From JAHEJN01 sp963787285 (GTDB lineage: Bacteria; Actinomycetota; Acidimicrobiia; Acidimicrobiales; JAHEJN01): DNA of 64,000 bases. Position 1 is the first letter of the stretch; each line of letters starts with the position of its first letter. This document shows positions 43,531-52,109 of the stretch, in pieces. The notes under the pieces are model-generated. The model was not told the origin of the DNA, ran no database searches, and saw only the letters and a program-made list of their open reading frames with translations. The stretch lies in assembly GCA_963787285.1 (NCBI GenBank), contig CAWBCM010000020.1, forward strand, positions 62,001-126,000. Reading direction: 5' to 3'. The position numbers were made by a program, and so were the translations under genes.

Positions 43531-44758
43531 ATGACCTCCCCCTCGATGAACGTCGACAAGGTCGTCCTGGCCTACAGCGGCGGCCTCGACACCTCGGTGA
43601 TCCTCGCATGGCTCCAGGATGTCTACGACTGCGAAGTGGTCACCTTCACCGCCGACCTCGGTCAGGGCGAAGAAGTCGAACCGGCGCGGGCCAAGGCACG
43701 CGCCCGTGGCGTCCAGGAGATCTTCATCGACGACCTTCGCGAGGAGTTCGTCCGCGAGTACGTGTACCCGATGTTCCGTGCCAACGCGATCTACGAGGGC
43801 GAGTACCTGCTCGGCACGTCGATCGCTCGGCCCCTCATCGCCAAGCGTCTCGTCGAGATCGCCCACGAAACCGGCGCCGACGCCATCAGCCACGGCGCCA
43901 CCGGCAAGGGAAACGATCAGGTCCGCTTCGAGCTCGGGGCCTACGCGCTCGATCCCGACATCAAGGTCATCGCCCCGTGGCGCGAATGGGATCTCACGAG
44001 CCGCGAGCGGCTGTTGGCCTACGCCGCCGACAAGGGCATTCCCGATCGAACAGAAACGGGGTACGAAGTCGCCCTACTCGATGGACGCCAATCTGTTGCA
44101 CATCTCCTTCGAGGGCGGTCCGCTCGAAGATCCCTGGAACGAGCCGGCGAGTGAGATGTGGCGCTGGTCGGTGTCGCCCGAGATGGCCCCGAACGAGGGC
44201 GCCTACGTCGATCTCCAATACGAGAAGGGCGACATCGTCGCCATCGACGGTCGGGAGATGAGCCCGGCCCAGGTCCTGGCCGAGCTCAACCGGATCGGTG
44301 GCGAACACGGCGTCGGCCGTCTCGACATCGTCGAGAACCGGTACGTGGGAATCAAGTCCCGCGGTGCCTACGAGACGCCCGGGGGCACCATCATGTTGAA
44401 GGCGCACCGCGCCATCGAGTCGATCACCCTCGATCGGGGGTCGGCTCATCTGAAGGACGACCTGATGCCCCGGTACGCCGAGCTGATCTACAACGGGTTC
44501 TGGTTCAGCCCAGAGCGCGAGCTGTTGCAGGGGTTGATCGATGCCAGCCAGGAGTTCGTGAACGGCGAGGTCCGGCTCAAGCTGTTCAAGGGCAACGTCA
44601 TGCCAGTGGGTCGCCGGAGCAGCGACTCGTTGTTCGACGAGCGGATCGCGACCTTCGAGGAGGACGACGGCGCCTACAACCAGGCCGACGCCGAGGGCTT
44701 CGTCAAGCTGAACGCGTTGCGGTTGCGCACGATCGCCCGGCGGAGGCTGCGATCGTGA
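43531..44758 (+). CDS. argG: Argininosuccinate synthase, one +1 indel
   Basis: ATP-dependent joining of citrulline and aspartate. The first frame starts at ATG 43531 with the PP-loop AYSGGLDTSVILAWL and contains GATGKGNDQVRFELG. It breaks at ADKGIP; deleting one C in the CCC at 44041-44043 gives IEQKRGTKSPYSMDANLLH and FEGGPLEDPWNEP, then runs to TGA 44758. The repaired protein is about 408 residues, normal for the family. It follows argR by 23 nt and overlaps argH by 4 nt. Confidence 0.9.
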
Positions 44759-46134
44759 GCACGCTCTGGCACGGTCGCTTCTCGGGTGGACCCAACGAGG
44801 CGCTCCAGGCGCTGAACGACTCGCTTCCGTTCGATCGGCGGATGTACCGGGAGGACATCGCCGGCTCGAGGGCTCACGTGTCGATGCTGGCCTCGGTCGG
44901 CCTGCTCACCGCCGACGAGGCCGATCGGATCCGGACGGCGCTCGACGCCGTCGAGACCGAGCTCACCGACGGCGAGTTGGTGTTCGAGGCGACCGACGAA
45001 GACATCCACACGGTCGTCGAGCGGCGCGTCACCGAGCTCGTCGGAAGCGTTGGAGGCAAGATCCACACCGGCCGATCGCGAAACGACCAGGTGGCGTCCG
45101 ACCTGCGGCTGTGGACCAAGGCCGCGCTCACCGACGTGGCCCGACGGGTGCTCGAGCTCCAACGAACCCTGTTGGCGAGGGCCGAATCCGTGGGCGAGGC
45201 GTACCTGCCCGGGTACACCCACCTCCAACAGGCGCAGCCGGTCGGCTTGGCGCATCATCTTCTGGCTCACGGCTGGGCTCTCGGGCGCGACGTCGACCGC
45301 CTGCTCGACGCCCGCCGTCGCACCGACGTGTCGGTCCTCGGCGCCGGTGCCCTTGCGGGGAGCAGCCTGCCACTCGACCCGGCCCACACCGCAGAACTGC
45401 TCGGGTTCTCGTCGGTGTTCGACAACAGCCTCGATGCCGTCGGCGACCGCGACTTCGTCGCCGACTCGCTGTACGCCCTGGCCATGACCGCGATGCATCT
45501 CAGTCGTATCGGCGAAGAGCTCATCCTGTGGGCCAGCACCGAGTTCGGTTTCGTGACCCTCGACGACGCCTTCTCCACCGGTTCCTCGATGATGCCGCAG
45601 AAGAAGAACCCCGACATCGCCGAGCTGGCCCGGGGCAAGGCCGGCCGGGTTCTGGGCCACCTGACGGGCCTGCTGGCCACCCTGAAAGGGCTTCCCCTCA
45701 CCTACAACAAGGATCTCCAAGGCGACAAGGAACCGCTCTTCGACGCCGTCGACACCGTCTCGCTCACCCTGGCGGCGCTCGACGGGATGATGGCCACCCT
45801 CGTGTTCGACACCGACGCGATGGCCACCCAGGCCGACTCGCCTTACGCCGCGGCCACCGACCTCGCCGAGCTCCTCGTGGCCCGGGGTGTGCCCTTCCGG
45901 GAGGCGCATGCCATCGTCGGTGAGAAGGTCCGCACCGCACTGGCTGGCCATGGCGGGTTCGCCGAGCTGGTGGCCGCCGATCCGCAGCTCGGACCCGACG
46001 CGGCGGCGTTGCTCCGACCCGGTGCCTCGGTGCGCAACCGCACGACCCATGGATCGGGCGGACCCGTCGCCGTTGCGGCGCAGCTCGAGGTGTTCCGTTC
46101 CCGGCTCGATGCCGACGCGGCCCGAGTCGGCTGA
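44755..46134 (+). CDS. argH: Argininosuccinate lyase
   Basis: Releases arginine and fumarate; fumarase/aspartase superfamily. The 459 residues carry WHGRFSGGPNEALQALNDS, HTGRSRNDQVASDLRLW and the superfamily signature GSSMMPQKKNPDIAEL near 280 with its catalytic Ser loop. GTG 44755 overlaps argG (GTGA) and the stop overlaps the next ATG by one base. It completes the glutamate-to-arginine pathway in this operon (steps from acetylglutamate on). Confidence 0.96.
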   Translation: MSTLWHGRFSGGPNEALQALNDSLPFDRRMYREDIAGSRAHVSMLASVGLLTADEADRIRTALDAVETELTDGELVFEATDEDIHTVVERRVTELVGSVGGKIHTGRSRNDQVASDLRLWTKAALTDVARRVLELQRTLLARAESVGEAYLPGYTHLQQAQPVGLAHHLLAHGWALGRDVDRLLDARRRTDVSVLGAGALAGSSLPLDPAHTAELLGFSSVFDNSLDAVGDRDFVADSLYALAMTAMHLSRIGEELILWASTEFGFVTLDDAFSTGSSMMPQKKNPDIAELARGKAGRVLGHLTGLLATLKGLPLTYNKDLQGDKEPLFDAVDTVSLTLAALDGMMATLVFDTDAMATQADSPYAAATDLAELLVARGVPFREAHAIVGEKVRTALAGHGGFAELVAADPQLGPDAAALLRPGASVRNRTTHGSGGPVAVAAQLEVFRSRLDADAARVG

Positions 46135-46517
46135 TGGCGTACCGGCACGAGGTTCGCGTCCGCTACGTGGACTGTGACATGCAGCGAGTCGTGTACAACG
46201 CGCACTACCTGACCTTCGTCGACGACACCGTCGACTGCTGGCTCCGCTCGCAATGGCCCGACTTCGAGAGCCACGGATTCGACATCATGCTGAAGACGGC
46301 CACCGTCACCTGGCACGGCTCGGCCCGCCTCGGTGAGCGTCTCGAAATCGACGCCGAAGCCACTCGGTGGGGGACGACCTCGTTCGACATCGGCTTTCGT
46401 GGAGCGGTCGGGCAACGCCCGGTCTTCGACTCGACGGTCACCTACGTGTGCGTCGACCCGGCGGGTCTGGCTCCGATGCCCATCCCTGATGAGCTTCGCG
46501 GTTTCCTGTCGGTGTGA
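46134..46517 (+). CDS. YbgC/4-hydroxybenzoyl-CoA thioesterase-like protein
   Basis: A 127-residue single hotdog-fold acyl-CoA thioesterase. The active-site region VRYVDCDMQRVVYNAHYLTFVDD (starting about residue 9) has the catalytic Asp of the 4HBT/YbgC group and the following helix. Substrate unknown. Its ATG shares one base with the argH stop, so it is read through from the arginine operon. The tail of three genes here (thioesterase, glycosylase, Nudix) has no link to arginine. Confidence 0.85.
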   Translation: MAYRHEVRVRYVDCDMQRVVYNAHYLTFVDDTVDCWLRSQWPDFESHGFDIMLKTATVTWHGSARLGERLEIDAEATRWGTTSFDIGFRGAVGQRPVFDSTVTYVCVDPAGLAPMPIPDELRGFLSV

Positions 46518-46518
46518 C

Positions 46519-47106
46519 GTGGTGGTTCGTCTGTCGAGGGACTTCTTCGCCCGCGATGCCCTCGAGGTCGCTCCCGACCTGGTGAACAAGGTCCTGGCCA
46601 CCCGCCTCGGTTCTGGACGAATCGTCGAAGTCGAGGCGTATCGGGGTGCCGAGGATCCTGCCAGCCATGGCCATCGGGGTCCGACGCCCCGTACCGAGGT
46701 CATGTTCGGGCCGCCCGGTCACCTCTACGTGTACTTCAGCTACGGGATGCACTGGTGCGCCAATGTCGTCACCGGCCCGGCCGGGCAGTGCGGGGCCGTG
46801 CTCATCCGGGCCCTCGAGCCTCTGTCCGGTATCGACGGTATGTACGGCCGCCGACCGCGGGCTCGCCGTGACCGAGACCTGTGCTCCGGGCCGGCCAAGC
46901 TGTGTGCTGCGCTCGGCATCGACGGTGCCCACACGGGGACCGACCTGTGTACCGGCGACGGTGCCATGGTGATCGTCGACGATGGCATGCCGCCCCCGGT
47001 CCGGCCGATCGCCACGACTCGCATCGGCATCACCAAGGCTGTCGATCTACCCTGGCGCTTCGTGGCTCCTGACAGCGTTCATCTGTCCCGGCCGTTCCGA
47101 GCATGA
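46519..47106 (+). CDS. mpg: 3-methyladenine DNA glycosylase (AAG/MPG family)
   Basis: Removes alkylated purines in base-excision repair. The 195-residue product shows the AAG motifs VEVEAYRGAEDPASHGHRG (catalytic Glu), FGPPGHLYVYFSYGMHWCANVV, and CSGPAKLCAALGI with the DNA-contacting region. The start is GTG 46519 or 46522, right behind the thioesterase stop; ATG 46489 inside that gene is another option. The stop overlaps the Nudix gene. Confidence 0.9.
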   Translation: MVVRLSRDFFARDALEVAPDLVNKVLATRLGSGRIVEVEAYRGAEDPASHGHRGPTPRTEVMFGPPGHLYVYFSYGMHWCANVVTGPAGQCGAVLIRALEPLSGIDGMYGRRPRARRDRDLCSGPAKLCAALGIDGAHTGTDLCTGDGAMVIVDDGMPPPVRPIATTRIGITKAVDLPWRFVAPDSVHLSRPFRA

Positions 47107-47654
47107 GCGAGCTCGACCGGGCGATCCAGCATGTGCGATCGGTGCCCGTCGGCGACGCTGACGTCGAGGCCTTCCGGTACCGGATGCTCCGTTTCGCGGC
47201 CGAGCACGACGACGCCCTCGATCGCACCTGCCTCGACGGCCATTTCACCGCATCGGCGGCGATCGTCGACCACCCCGGCACCCGCGTGCTGCTCTTGCAC
47301 CACACCAAGCTCGAGCGGTGGCTCCAGCCCGGGGGCCATGTCGACGGTGAGGGCGACCTGGCCACCGCGGCACTTCGCGAGGCGACCGAGGAGACGGGGA
47401 TCGCCGGCCTGGCGGTGACCGTCCCGGCCATCGACCTCGACATCCACACGATTCCCCGGCGCGACGACGAGCCGGAACACGAGCATCTCGACGTGCGATT
47501 CCTGGTCCGGGCACCCGACGGCGCCGTGCTCGATGCGAACCACGAGTCGACCGACCTGCGATGGTTCGACTTCGACGAGGTCGCCGGCCTCGACGTCGAT
47601 GCGGGTCTGCTGCGGCTCCTTTCCCGGGCTCGAGCCGGCGAGGCCGGCCGCTAG
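47103..47654 (+). CDS. Nudix hydrolase
   Basis: A 183-residue pyrophosphohydrolase. The Nudix box is complete: GHVDGEGDLATAALREATEETGI (about 80-102), with the two-Glu REATEE helix that binds metal. Substrate unknown. It overlaps mpg by 4 nt (ATGA), and a pairing of alkyl-base repair with nucleotide clean-up is plausible but inferred. The TAG stop overlaps the TAG of the convergent SDR gene by two bases. Confidence 0.88.
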   Translation: MSELDRAIQHVRSVPVGDADVEAFRYRMLRFAAEHDDALDRTCLDGHFTASAAIVDHPGTRVLLLHHTKLERWLQPGGHVDGEGDLATAALREATEETGIAGLAVTVPAIDLDIHTIPRRDDEPEHEHLDVRFLVRAPDGAVLDANHESTDLRWFDFDEVAGLDVDAGLLRLLSRARAGEAGR

Positions 47655-48421
47655 TAGCGACCTCCGTCGACCAGGAACCGCTGCGCCGTGCACGCCGCGC
47701 CGTCGTCGGCCGCCAGGAACAGCACCATCTGGGCGAACTCCTTGGGGTAGATGCGGCGCTTGATGGCCTGGTCGGCCATGGTCTGCGCTTCGGCTTCGGG
47801 ACTCCACCACTTCTCCAGTTGACGGTCGGTGGGCACCCAACCGGGCATGACCGTGTTCACCCTCACTCCGTGGGGACCGAAGCTGCGTGCCATGGTGCGG
47901 GTGATGCCCTCGACCGCCGACTTGGCGATGGCGTACCCGGGGAAGCCGTCCTCCTGCATGAGGTAGCTGGAGCTGCCGATGTTCACGATCGATCCGCGCC
48001 CGGCGGCGATCATGGCCGGTGCGAGCGACTGGATGGCGAAGAAGTAGTGCCGGATGTTGGTGTTCAGACGATCGTCCCAGTACTCGGGGGTCATGTCCCG
48101 CCAGTCGTGGCGGTCGTCGTTGGCGGCGTTGTTCACGAGCACCTCGATGGTCCCGCCCAGATCGATCAGCGCCTGTTCGAGCACCCGCTTGAGGGCGGTG
48201 ATGTCGACCAGGTCGACCTCGTAGAACCGCGGAGCGTGCGCCGCCCCGGCGTCGACACACTCGGCGATGTTCGAGTGCGCCTTGGCGACGTTGCGATCGG
48301 CGAACCCCACCCGGGCCCCCTGGTTGGCGAACTCCTGCACGATGGCGCGACCGATGCCGTCGGCCCCACCGGTGACGAACACCGTGCGGTCGACGAGGGA
48401 AGGGTACGAGGCGTAGGACAT
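47651..48421 (-). CDS. Short-chain dehydrogenase/reductase
   Basis: A 256-residue classical SDR. FVTGGADGIGRAIVQEF is the NAD(P) loop, NNAAND is near 98, and the catalytic Ser-Tyr-Lys set is GSSSYLM with YAIAK. The dinucleotide loop with Asp (FADRN) favours NAD. Its promoter is clear: TAGGAT at 48433-48428 ends exactly six bases before the ATG, predicting a leaderless transcript. Substrate unknown. Confidence 0.88.
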   Translation of the reverse strand: MSYASYPSLVDRTVFVTGGADGIGRAIVQEFANQGARVGFADRNVAKAHSNIAECVDAGAAHAPRFYEVDLVDITALKRVLEQALIDLGGTIEVLVNNAANDDRHDWRDMTPEYWDDRLNTNIRHYFFAIQSLAPAMIAAGRGSIVNIGSSSYLMQEDGFPGYAIAKSAVEGITRTMARSFGPHGVRVNTVMPGWVPTDRQLEKWWSPEAEAQTMADQAIKRRIYPKEFAQMVLFLAADDGAACTAQRFLVDGGRY

Positions 48422-48427
48422 GGCCCG

Positions 48428-48433
48428 ATCCTA
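48428..48433 (-). promoter_or_regulatory. -10 box of SDR gene
   Basis: TAGGAT on the minus strand ends at 48428, so +1 falls on the A of the start codon at 48421. It lies in the 25-nt gap after the hydroxyacid dehydrogenase stop. Confidence 0.5.
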
Positions 48434-48446
48434 GGCTCCGGCGACG

Positions 48447-49442
48447 TCATCGATCGGCGGCCCACCACGACCGGAGACGATCGATCGCGTCGGGATCGAC
48501 CAGCCTCGGAGGCACCTCGCCCCGCAGGATCGCCGCAACCTGCTCGACGCTGCTCGCGGCTTGCGCATCGGCGTTCTCCGGCGTCAGACCCCCGAGATGT
48601 GGCGTCGCGACCACACCGGGCCGCCCGGCCAGTCGCGCGGTCGGTCGCTGGTCGGGCGCGCGGCCGACATCCATGGCCAGGCCGCCGAGCGTGCCGTCGT
48701 CGAGCGCGTCGGCAACCGCGTCCTCGTCGACGAGCTCACCTCGCGAGACGTTCACCAACGCGGCCCCTCGCTTCATCGAAGCCAGAGCAGTGGCATCGAT
48801 GAGGTCGACGTTGGCCGGCGCGGCCGGGGCGAGGGGGAAGACGTAGTCGGCGCGAGCGAGCAGGTCGTCGAGGCTGACGCGCTCGAGGTGCAACGGCACC
48901 TCCTCGACGAAAGGATCGTGCACCACCACGGTCATACCCATCCGGTGGAGCAGGTCGGCCAGGTAGGAGCCGACGGCCCCGTGCCCGATGATGCCGGCGA
49001 CGTGTCCGGCCAGCTGTCGACCCGGTCGCTGCGGTGGGGACTGGCCGTTGCGGTAGTCGACCGTCGATTCGGCGATGTGGCGAGCCAGCGCGAGAGTGAG
49101 CCCGAGGGCCAGCTCGGCGGTGGCGACCACGAAGCTCTTGTCGGCGTGACCCACCGCGATGCCGAGTCGCGACGCAGTGGCCGTGTCGACATCGCGTAGG
49201 TCGACGGCGCACCGCAGAAACGCCAACAGCCCCGGCGACTGCTCGAACAGCGCCTTGTCGCCGGACGTCGACCGGTGCGAGACGATCACGTCGCAGCCGG
49301 TGGCCGCCTCGATGAGCTCAGCAGTCGTGAGGTCGCAATCGAGCGGATTTCGAACCACCTGCACCAGTTTGACGAGATCAGGCAGCGACCTCGCGTAGTA
49401 CGCGTCGAGGTCTTCCGGCGAGTGGGTGAGAAAGACGCGCAC
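48447..49442 (-). CDS. D-2-hydroxyacid dehydrogenase family protein
   Basis: A 331-residue NAD-dependent dehydrogenase of the phosphoglycerate-dehydrogenase fold. The Rossmann loop is IIGHGAVGSYLADLL, the catalytic Arg is in NVSRGELVDEDAV and the catalytic His in TPHLGGLT. The N-terminal half is divergent, so the substrate cannot be named; it lacks the ACT domain of SerA. GTG 49442 is the start. It lies upstream of the SDR on the same strand, and both could serve one oxidation route. Confidence 0.85.
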   Translation of the reverse strand: MRVFLTHSPEDLDAYYARSLPDLVKLVQVVRNPLDCDLTTAELIEAATGCDVIVSHRSTSGDKALFEQSPGLLAFLRCAVDLRDVDTATASRLGIAVGHADKSFVVATAELALGLTLALARHIAESTVDYRNGQSPPQRPGRQLAGHVAGIIGHGAVGSYLADLLHRMGMTVVVHDPFVEEVPLHLERVSLDDLLARADYVFPLAPAAPANVDLIDATALASMKRGAALVNVSRGELVDEDAVADALDDGTLGGLAMDVGRAPDQRPTARLAGRPGVVATPHLGGLTPENADAQAASSVEQVAAILRGEVPPRLVDPDAIDRLRSWWAADR

Positions 49443-49530
49443 GGTGGCTGACTAACCGATGGGGAGCCGCACGGCAAGTCGTACCGCGTCATGGGCTCGG
49501 GCCGTTTGTCCGGGTAGCGTCGTGGTCGTC

Positions 49531-50445
49531 ATGTACTCGATGCGCAGATTCGGCAGCTCCGACGACCCATGGTTCCGCGTCGGCAAGCTCGACGTGTCCA
49601 CCACGATCTTCGTCACCGCCCTCGGTGTGCTGTCGATGTTCGTCTGGGCGGCCGAGGGTGAGTTCGGCCCCATCTTCCGCAACCTCATCCTCATCTCCCA
49701 GAACTCGATCACCGGCAGCGTCCTCGATGCCCAACTCTGGCGTCTGATCACCTGGCCCATTCCCAACGAGCCCGACTTCTGGACGATCGTCCTGTTGTTC
49801 GTGTTCTTCCAGCTGGGTACCCAGGTCGAGAACCTGATGGGCCGCAAGCCCTTCGCCTGGTTCCTCGTTGCCCTCACGGTGGTACCGGCGGTCATGGTCA
49901 CTCTCGTCGAGGTCGTGACGGGGGTCAACGGCTTCGCCGCCGGTCTTCGATTCGTCGAGCTCGGCGTGCTCATCGCCTTCGCTGCGCAGTACCCGAAGGC
50001 CCCGTTCTTCTTCGGCATTCCGGCGTGGGGCATCGCCGCAGGCATCGTCGTGCTCGACGGTCTGCAGATCATCGGTCTGCGCGACGACTACTCACTGGTC
50101 ATGTGGTTCTGCGTCATCATCACCTCGCTGGTCGGCTTCCGCTCCTTCGGCTACGCCGAATCCCTCCATCAGATACCCAAGGTGCCGCTGCCGTCGTCGA
50201 TCACCGGGTCCATCACCACCTCGCGCGCCGCCCGGCCGTCGGCGAGCTCGGGCCGACGCCGAGGTCGCAAGAACCTGCGCATCGTTCCCCCGGCCAATCC
50301 CGCACGCGATCGTCTGGCCGAGATGGAGATCGACGCACTGCTCGATCAGGTGGCCAGTCAGGGGCTCGACAGCCTCACCAAACAGCAGCGCAAGCGGCTC
50401 GAGGAGCACTCGAAGGAGCTGCGCCGCCGGCGCGAGCAGGGCTGA
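49531..50445 (+). CDS. Rhomboid-like membrane protein lacking catalytic residues
   Basis: A 304-residue polytopic protein with about six helices in the rhomboid layout: LWRLITWPIPN opening loop and QLGTQVENLMGRKPFAWFL after helix 2. The serine-protease GxSG loop reads GVNGFAAGL (Asn for Ser), and the helix that should carry the catalytic His has none. It is therefore a pseudoprotease of the iRhom/derlin kind. The C-terminal 55 residues (ARDRLAEMEIDALLDQVA, LTKQQRKRLEEHS) match the charged tail often fused to bacterial rhomboids. TAGCGT at 49515-49520 is the probable -10, leaving a leader of about 4 nt. Confidence 0.8.
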   Translation: MYSMRRFGSSDDPWFRVGKLDVSTTIFVTALGVLSMFVWAAEGEFGPIFRNLILISQNSITGSVLDAQLWRLITWPIPNEPDFWTIVLLFVFFQLGTQVENLMGRKPFAWFLVALTVVPAVMVTLVEVVTGVNGFAAGLRFVELGVLIAFAAQYPKAPFFFGIPAWGIAAGIVVLDGLQIIGLRDDYSLVMWFCVIITSLVGFRSFGYAESLHQIPKVPLPSSITGSITTSRAARPSASSGRRRGRKNLRIVPPANPARDRLAEMEIDALLDQVASQGLDSLTKQQRKRLEEHSKELRRRREQG

Positions 50446-50518
50446 TTCTTCTCGCCGTCGGATGTGCATTGCTAGCGTCGCCGTGGTGGCCGGCCGGCCA
50501 CTACGCAGGGGGTCCGAC

Positions 50519-50914
50519 ATGACGACGCACAACGAGGAGTTGGTACGAGAGTTCTTCGCCACGTTGAGTACCGGCGATCTCGAAGCGCTCAGAGCACTCA
50601 TTCATCCCGACGGCAGTTGGGAGGTCATGGCGCGCACCGTGCCGGGTGCGGGTATCACTCGCGGCGGCGATGCGGTCATCGACGAGTTCCTCGCACCGGT
50701 GCGCGGCATGTTCGTCGACACCGATCCCAAGATCGTGGTGAAGACGACCTTTGCCGCTGGTGCCATGGTGGCGGCCGAGACCAACGCCGTGGGGACTCTC
50801 GCCAACGGGAACCACTACGACAACCGGTACGCCTGGATCATCGAAATCCGCGACGACAAGGTCTGCCACCTGCGCGAATACATGGACACGGCCTACATCG
50901 AGAGCGTGGTCTGA
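50519..50914 (+). CDS. NTF2/SnoaL-like small protein
   Basis: A 131-residue cone-shaped alpha/beta fold (NEELVREFFATLSTGDLEAL; YAWIIEIRDDKVCHLREYMDT). Members include polyketide cyclases, epoxide hydrolases and binding proteins, so activity is open. TAGCGT at 50473-50478 is a likely -10 and AGGGGG precedes the ATG. It is 1 nt from a P450 gene, so the two are probably co-expressed and may act on one substrate. Confidence 0.8.
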   Translation: MTTHNEELVREFFATLSTGDLEALRALIHPDGSWEVMARTVPGAGITRGGDAVIDEFLAPVRGMFVDTDPKIVVKTTFAAGAMVAAETNAVGTLANGNHYDNRYAWIIEIRDDKVCHLREYMDTAYIESVV

Positions 50915-50915
50915 C

Positions 50916-52094
50916 ATGGCTTCGGCGCCGGTGATCGACCTCGACGTGTTCAGCGAGGAGTCGGTGCGCAACGCTCGCGCGGTCGACGACGCTATCCGTG
51001 AACTGGCGCCCGCGGTGAAGCTTGCGCGCGAAGACGTCACGATGATCGGCCGCTTCGAACATGTGCAGAGTGGCCTGGCCGACTGGACCACGTTCTCCAA
51101 CACCTCGCGACCATGGCACGATCCCGACTCTCCCCGTCCCGAGATCCTGCTCACCGACGATCCACCGCGACACACCGAGGTGCGGCAGGTGATTGCCCGA
51201 GCCATGTCGAAGCGGAAGATGGCCGCGTGGGCCGATCGGTTCCGATCCGATGCCGCGACCCTCGTCGACGGCCTGCTCGATCACGAGGGCGAGATCATCG
51301 ATGCGACCCACGACATCTCCCGCCCCTTCGTCTACAAGGCGCTTCCCGATGTGATCGGCTTGCCCGAGGCCGGCCGCGAGAACATGGAGGCGTTCGGGCA
51401 CATGGTTTGGGCCACGCTCGGACCGGTGAACGAGCTGTTCGCAGAGGCCATGGCATCCGCGGAGGAGCTCGGGGCATGGATCGAGAGCGCCACCCAACGC
51501 GAGGTGCTCGAACCCGACAGCCTCGGGATGGCCATGTTCGAGGCGGCCGATGCCGGCGCGATCAGTCACACCGACGCGCTCTTGCTGGTTCAGACGATCG
51601 TGGCCGCATCAGCGGATACGACGGTGATGACCTTGGCCAACACCGTGCGGGCCTTCAGCCTCTACCCCGAGCAGTGGGAGCTGCTGAAGCGCGATCGGTC
51701 ACTCACGCTCAATGCGTTCGACGAGAGCCTGCGCTGGGACTCACCCTCGCGGATGGCCGGACGGATCACCACAACCGACGTCGACATCGGCGGCATCACC
51801 GTTCCTGCCGGAGAACGGTGTGGGCTGATGTTCGCCGCCGCCAATCGAGATCCCCGGCGGTGGGCCGAGCCCGAGGCGTTCGACATCACTCGCGATCTCG
51901 CCGGTCAGCTGGGTTGGGGCTACGGCGTGCACTTCTGCGTCGGTCGTCAACTGGCCATGCTCGAGGCCGAGGCGCTGATCGGTGAGCTGGCCCGACGCAT
52001 CGACCGGTTCGAGCCCGCAGGCGAACCCGAGCCGTGGCTCACCACTGTCGGCCACGGACCGGCAAGCGTGCCGGTGCGGCTCAAGGCACTCTGA
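50916..52094 (+). CDS. Cytochrome P450
   Basis: A soluble bacterial P450 of 392 residues. The I-helix reads AASADTTVMTL (Asp-Thr oxygen-activation pair), the K-helix ExxR is in DESLRW, and the heme loop GWGYGVHFCVGRQLA has the thiolate Cys. No reductase domain is fused, and no ferredoxin gene is adjacent; PaaE at 55204-56268 is a phenylacetate reductase and not an obvious partner. Substrate unknown. The ATG lies one base after the NTF2-like gene. Confidence 0.93.
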   Translation: MASAPVIDLDVFSEESVRNARAVDDAIRELAPAVKLAREDVTMIGRFEHVQSGLADWTTFSNTSRPWHDPDSPRPEILLTDDPPRHTEVRQVIARAMSKRKMAAWADRFRSDAATLVDGLLDHEGEIIDATHDISRPFVYKALPDVIGLPEAGRENMEAFGHMVWATLGPVNELFAEAMASAEELGAWIESATQREVLEPDSLGMAMFEAADAGAISHTDALLLVQTIVAASADTTVMTLANTVRAFSLYPEQWELLKRDRSLTLNAFDESLRWDSPSRMAGRITTTDVDIGGITVPAGERCGLMFAAANRDPRRWAEPEAFDITRDLAGQLGWGYGVHFCVGRQLAMLEAEALIGELARRIDRFEPAGEPEPWLTTVGHGPASVPVRLKAL

Positions 52095-52109
52095 CCCGAG
52101 ACCTGGCGC

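Noticed and set aside
19672..44043. Programmed ribosomal frameshifting in priA, pheS, pheT, argJ, argB and argG
   Set aside because: No shared slippery heptamer or downstream structure is seen, the shifts are in different places, and such control is not known for these genes; base errors explain them better.
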